DNA of 64,000 nucleotides from Campylobacter showae (lineage in GTDB: Bacteria > Campylobacterota > Campylobacteria > Campylobacterales > Campylobacteraceae): positions 992,001 through 1,056,000 of the forward strand of contig NZ_UWOK01000001.1 in the NCBI RefSeq assembly GCF_900573985.1, in the 5' to 3' direction. Shown here in pieces: positions 62,610 to 64,000 of this stretch; the stretch's first letter is position 1; each line of letters opens with the position of its first letter. Made by a program: the position numbers and the translations under genes. Under the pieces are notes generated by a model. The model did no database searches. It saw only the letters and a program-made list of their open reading frames with translations, and was not told the DNA's origin.

Positions 62610-63047
62610 TTATGCCAAAGTAGCTTTTAGCATCCAGATAGCTTTTTCGTATTTGGCGATTTGATCTTGCGCCATAGTTACGGTCGTGCTGTCTTTTGCT
62701 TCCTCAGCGACTTCTTCTAGCTTTTTAAATTCGCCCAGCAAGTGCTCGTACTCGGCCAAAACGCCTTTTAAAACCTCGGTTGGGGTGTAGCTATCTTTGT
62801 TATCTGTTTTTGGATGAGCTAACTTGTTTAGCTCTTCTGTTTTGGTGATAGCTCTACCGCCTAGCTGTATAGCGCGCTCAGCGACGTCATCAAATATCTC
62901 TGCCATATCTTCGTACGCTTTTTCGGTGTATTCGTGTACGCTAAAGAACTGAATACCTTTTACATACCAGTGGTAGTCGTGAAATTTAACGAATAACGCA
63001 TGAGCGTCAGCTTGGATTTGATTTAACTGGGTAACAACTTTTGACAT
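62610..63047 (-). CDS. dps: Dps-family ferritin-like DNA-protection protein
   Basis: 145 residues behind AAAGGAGACAAA. Ferroxidase residues at the dimer interface: FHDYHWYVKG, and HEYTEKAYEDMAEIFDDVAERAIQLGG with the conserved His-Asp-Glu pattern. Forms a 12-mer that stores iron and detoxifies peroxide. No basic N-terminal tail, as in other Campylobacter Dps. Its promoter contains a palindrome that may be an iron or peroxide regulator site. Confidence 0.93.
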   Translation of the reverse strand: MSKVVTQLNQIQADAHALFVKFHDYHWYVKGIQFFSVHEYTEKAYEDMAEIFDDVAERAIQLGGRAITKTEELNKLAHPKTDNKDSYTPTEVLKGVLAEYEHLLGEFKKLEEVAEEAKDSTTVTMAQDQIAKYEKAIWMLKATLA

Positions 63048-63077
63048 TTTGTCTCCTTTGATTTGATTTGTGACGAA

Positions 63078-63130
63078 ATTATAGCATATAAAACTTAAAG
63101 AAAAATAATTTGCAAATAATAAAAATTATT
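63078..63130 (-). promoter_or_regulatory. dps promoter with upstream palindrome
   Basis: On the minus strand TGCTATAAT (63086-63078) is the extended -10. The inverted repeat AATAAT-N4-ATTATT at 63115-63130 lies 31 bp upstream of it, over the -35/-55 region, where a Fur- or PerR-like factor could act. Confidence 0.5.
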
Positions 63131-63762
63131 GTTTGTGAAGACTTTTTGAGAATTTAGAATACATTACTTTGTCAAGTGTTGATAAATATTACTACGGGGT
63201 ATAAAAATTTTTTTGATCGAATAGGTCCACGTTCTTTGGTAGGTTTTTAAATTTCACTAAACATGCCAAAAATACCCAGAAAGAAAGTTTTGGTAATGAG
63301 AGGGCAAAAGTTTAGAAATTTATATTGCAAATTATAGGATGATATACAGCAGAAGCTGTTAAATTTGTCTATAAGTGTGTTTGCCAAATAATATTTATGA
63401 TCAAGCCAGCGGTATCGAAAAAGTAAAATCTAGCAAATTTGCCGATAAATTTATTCGCACAACTTTGGCAAAGACTAAAGATCACGCAACGTTGCGCCAA
63501 ATTTACGCCTTGAGTTATCAACACTGCAAAAACGAAATAAAAGCGTATAGGGTAGTGGAGATTAGTCGTTCGTTTGCTGGTATTGGTGGATGCGCGTTAA
63601 ATTTCCGCCTCAAATATGCCAAAATAAAGCCAGGGCAAATTTAAACTCAAATTTACCAAAAATACCACAAATTTGAGCCGTCAGCTCAAAAAATTGCGAG
63701 ACTAACGGCTTATTTGCCGCAGCTTCATAAAGCAAAATCCGCATAAATTTACGCCGCAGCCT
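63131..63762. other. Region without a supported gene
   Basis: About 630 bp between dps and pgi. A frame at 63375-63644 (89 codons) has protein-like stretches (SSKFADKFIRTTLAKTKDHATLRQIYALSYQHCKNEIKAYRVVE) but no ribosome binding site. It may be a small gene using a later start or a remnant. Nothing else recognised. Confidence 0.4.
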
Positions 63763-64000
63763 TTATTTTCCGGCTGTCAGCATCGTCTTTAGTATGCGCT
63801 TGCCGACCTCGACGCCCGGCTGATCGTAAGTGTTTATGCCTAGCATTATGCCAGTAGCCGACGTGAGAAGTTCGAAATAATAAATCAAAAATCCCGCGCT
63901 CGCCTCGTCTAGCCGCTCAAGCTCGATGACGTCCACGCTGATGCCTTCTTGCACGAGCGCATGCATGGTGGCGCTGCACTGGGCGTTGATTAGCTCGCCC
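63763..64000 (-). CDS. pgi: Glucose-6-phosphate isomerase, C-terminal part (truncated by window)
   Basis: The frame stays open to the right edge; visible C-terminus of about 78 residues: GELINAQCSATMHALVQEGISVDVIELERL, then YYFELLTSATGIMLGINTYDQPGVEVGKRIL. INTYDQPGVExGK is the conserved C-terminal signature of Pgi, holding the family's DQxGVExGK motif. The enzyme interconverts glucose-6- and fructose-6-phosphate, here mainly for gluconeogenesis. The start is outside the window; the ATG at 63966 is internal. Confidence 0.88.
   Translation of the reverse strand, partial: GELINAQCSATMHALVQEGISVDVIELERLDEASAGFLIYYFELLTSATGIMLGINTYDQPGVEVGKRILKTMLTAGK

Noticed and set aside
63375..63644. 89-codon frame between dps and pgi
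   Set aside because: Some protein-like stretches but no ribosome binding site or recognisable family; mentioned only as a possible remnant.

Overview
The window is a chromosomal segment of a Campylobacter-type epsilonproteobacterium. The supporting features are a periplasmic nitrate reductase operon in the napA-G-H-B-F-L-D order without napC, two major outer membrane porin paralogues with near-identical leaders, a one-piece tmRNA whose tag reads ANNVNYAPAYAKAA, frdCAB in Wolinella/Campylobacter order, and AT-rich spacers crowded with AAATTTG. An oral, asaccharolytic species such as C. showae or C. rectus is plausible, but I infer this rather than prove it.

Region 1 (1-22700) is accessory. 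It opens with the 3' part of an McrC-type restriction nuclease, whose stop codon overlaps the start of an operon of exported DUF1566 (Lcl_C) proteins: five intact genes carrying six DUF1566 domains, plus one decayed copy. Next comes an unfamiliar cluster: a small helical-repeat protein, a 366-residue protein with an 8-residue tandem repeat, a 132-residue tail-anchored protein, a VirD4/TraD-like ATPase with no membrane domain, and a divergent XRE regulator. Two of these genes share an identically spaced palindrome-plus-minus-10 element. After that lie two exported or membrane hypotheticals, three metallophosphoesterases, a hicAB pair with a third overlapping ORF, a NERD-helicase fusion, a 15-C homopolymer, decayed plasmid-like sequence, a RelB/DinJ-YoeB-type toxin pair, a dead VapB-like antitoxin and what looks like the 3' end of a tRNA-Ser. 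The whole stretch reads as an integration hotspot with turnover of defence, toxin and surface genes.

Region 2 (22700-49500) is mostly core metabolism: pncB, pepE, dcuC, pepT, a DctA-type carrier, a cyclophilin, yebC, an acetyltransferase-copZ-copA operon, a TorD-like chaperone coupled to lgt, frdCAB, ssrA, an HPt protein, panB, ruvB, an AI-2E/PerM exporter, an Opr porin, a lipoprotein and a ClbS/DfsB protein. Two Sel1-repeat proteins are interspersed. Fumarate reductase, DcuC and the DctA-type carrier together fit fumarate respiration and C4-dicarboxylate exchange.

Region 3 (49500-64000) is respiratory and envelope: the tightly overlapping nap operon, two small genes, two paralogous porins flanking a c-type cytochrome (each unit with its own hairpin terminator), a badly decayed IS1595-type transposase, dps with a palindrome in its promoter region, and the 3' end of pgi running off the right edge.

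The best candidate for something undescribed is the 7880-12094 cluster with its shared operator. The DUF1566 operon coupled to mcrC is the second. No CRISPR array, rRNA or complete tRNA is visible.
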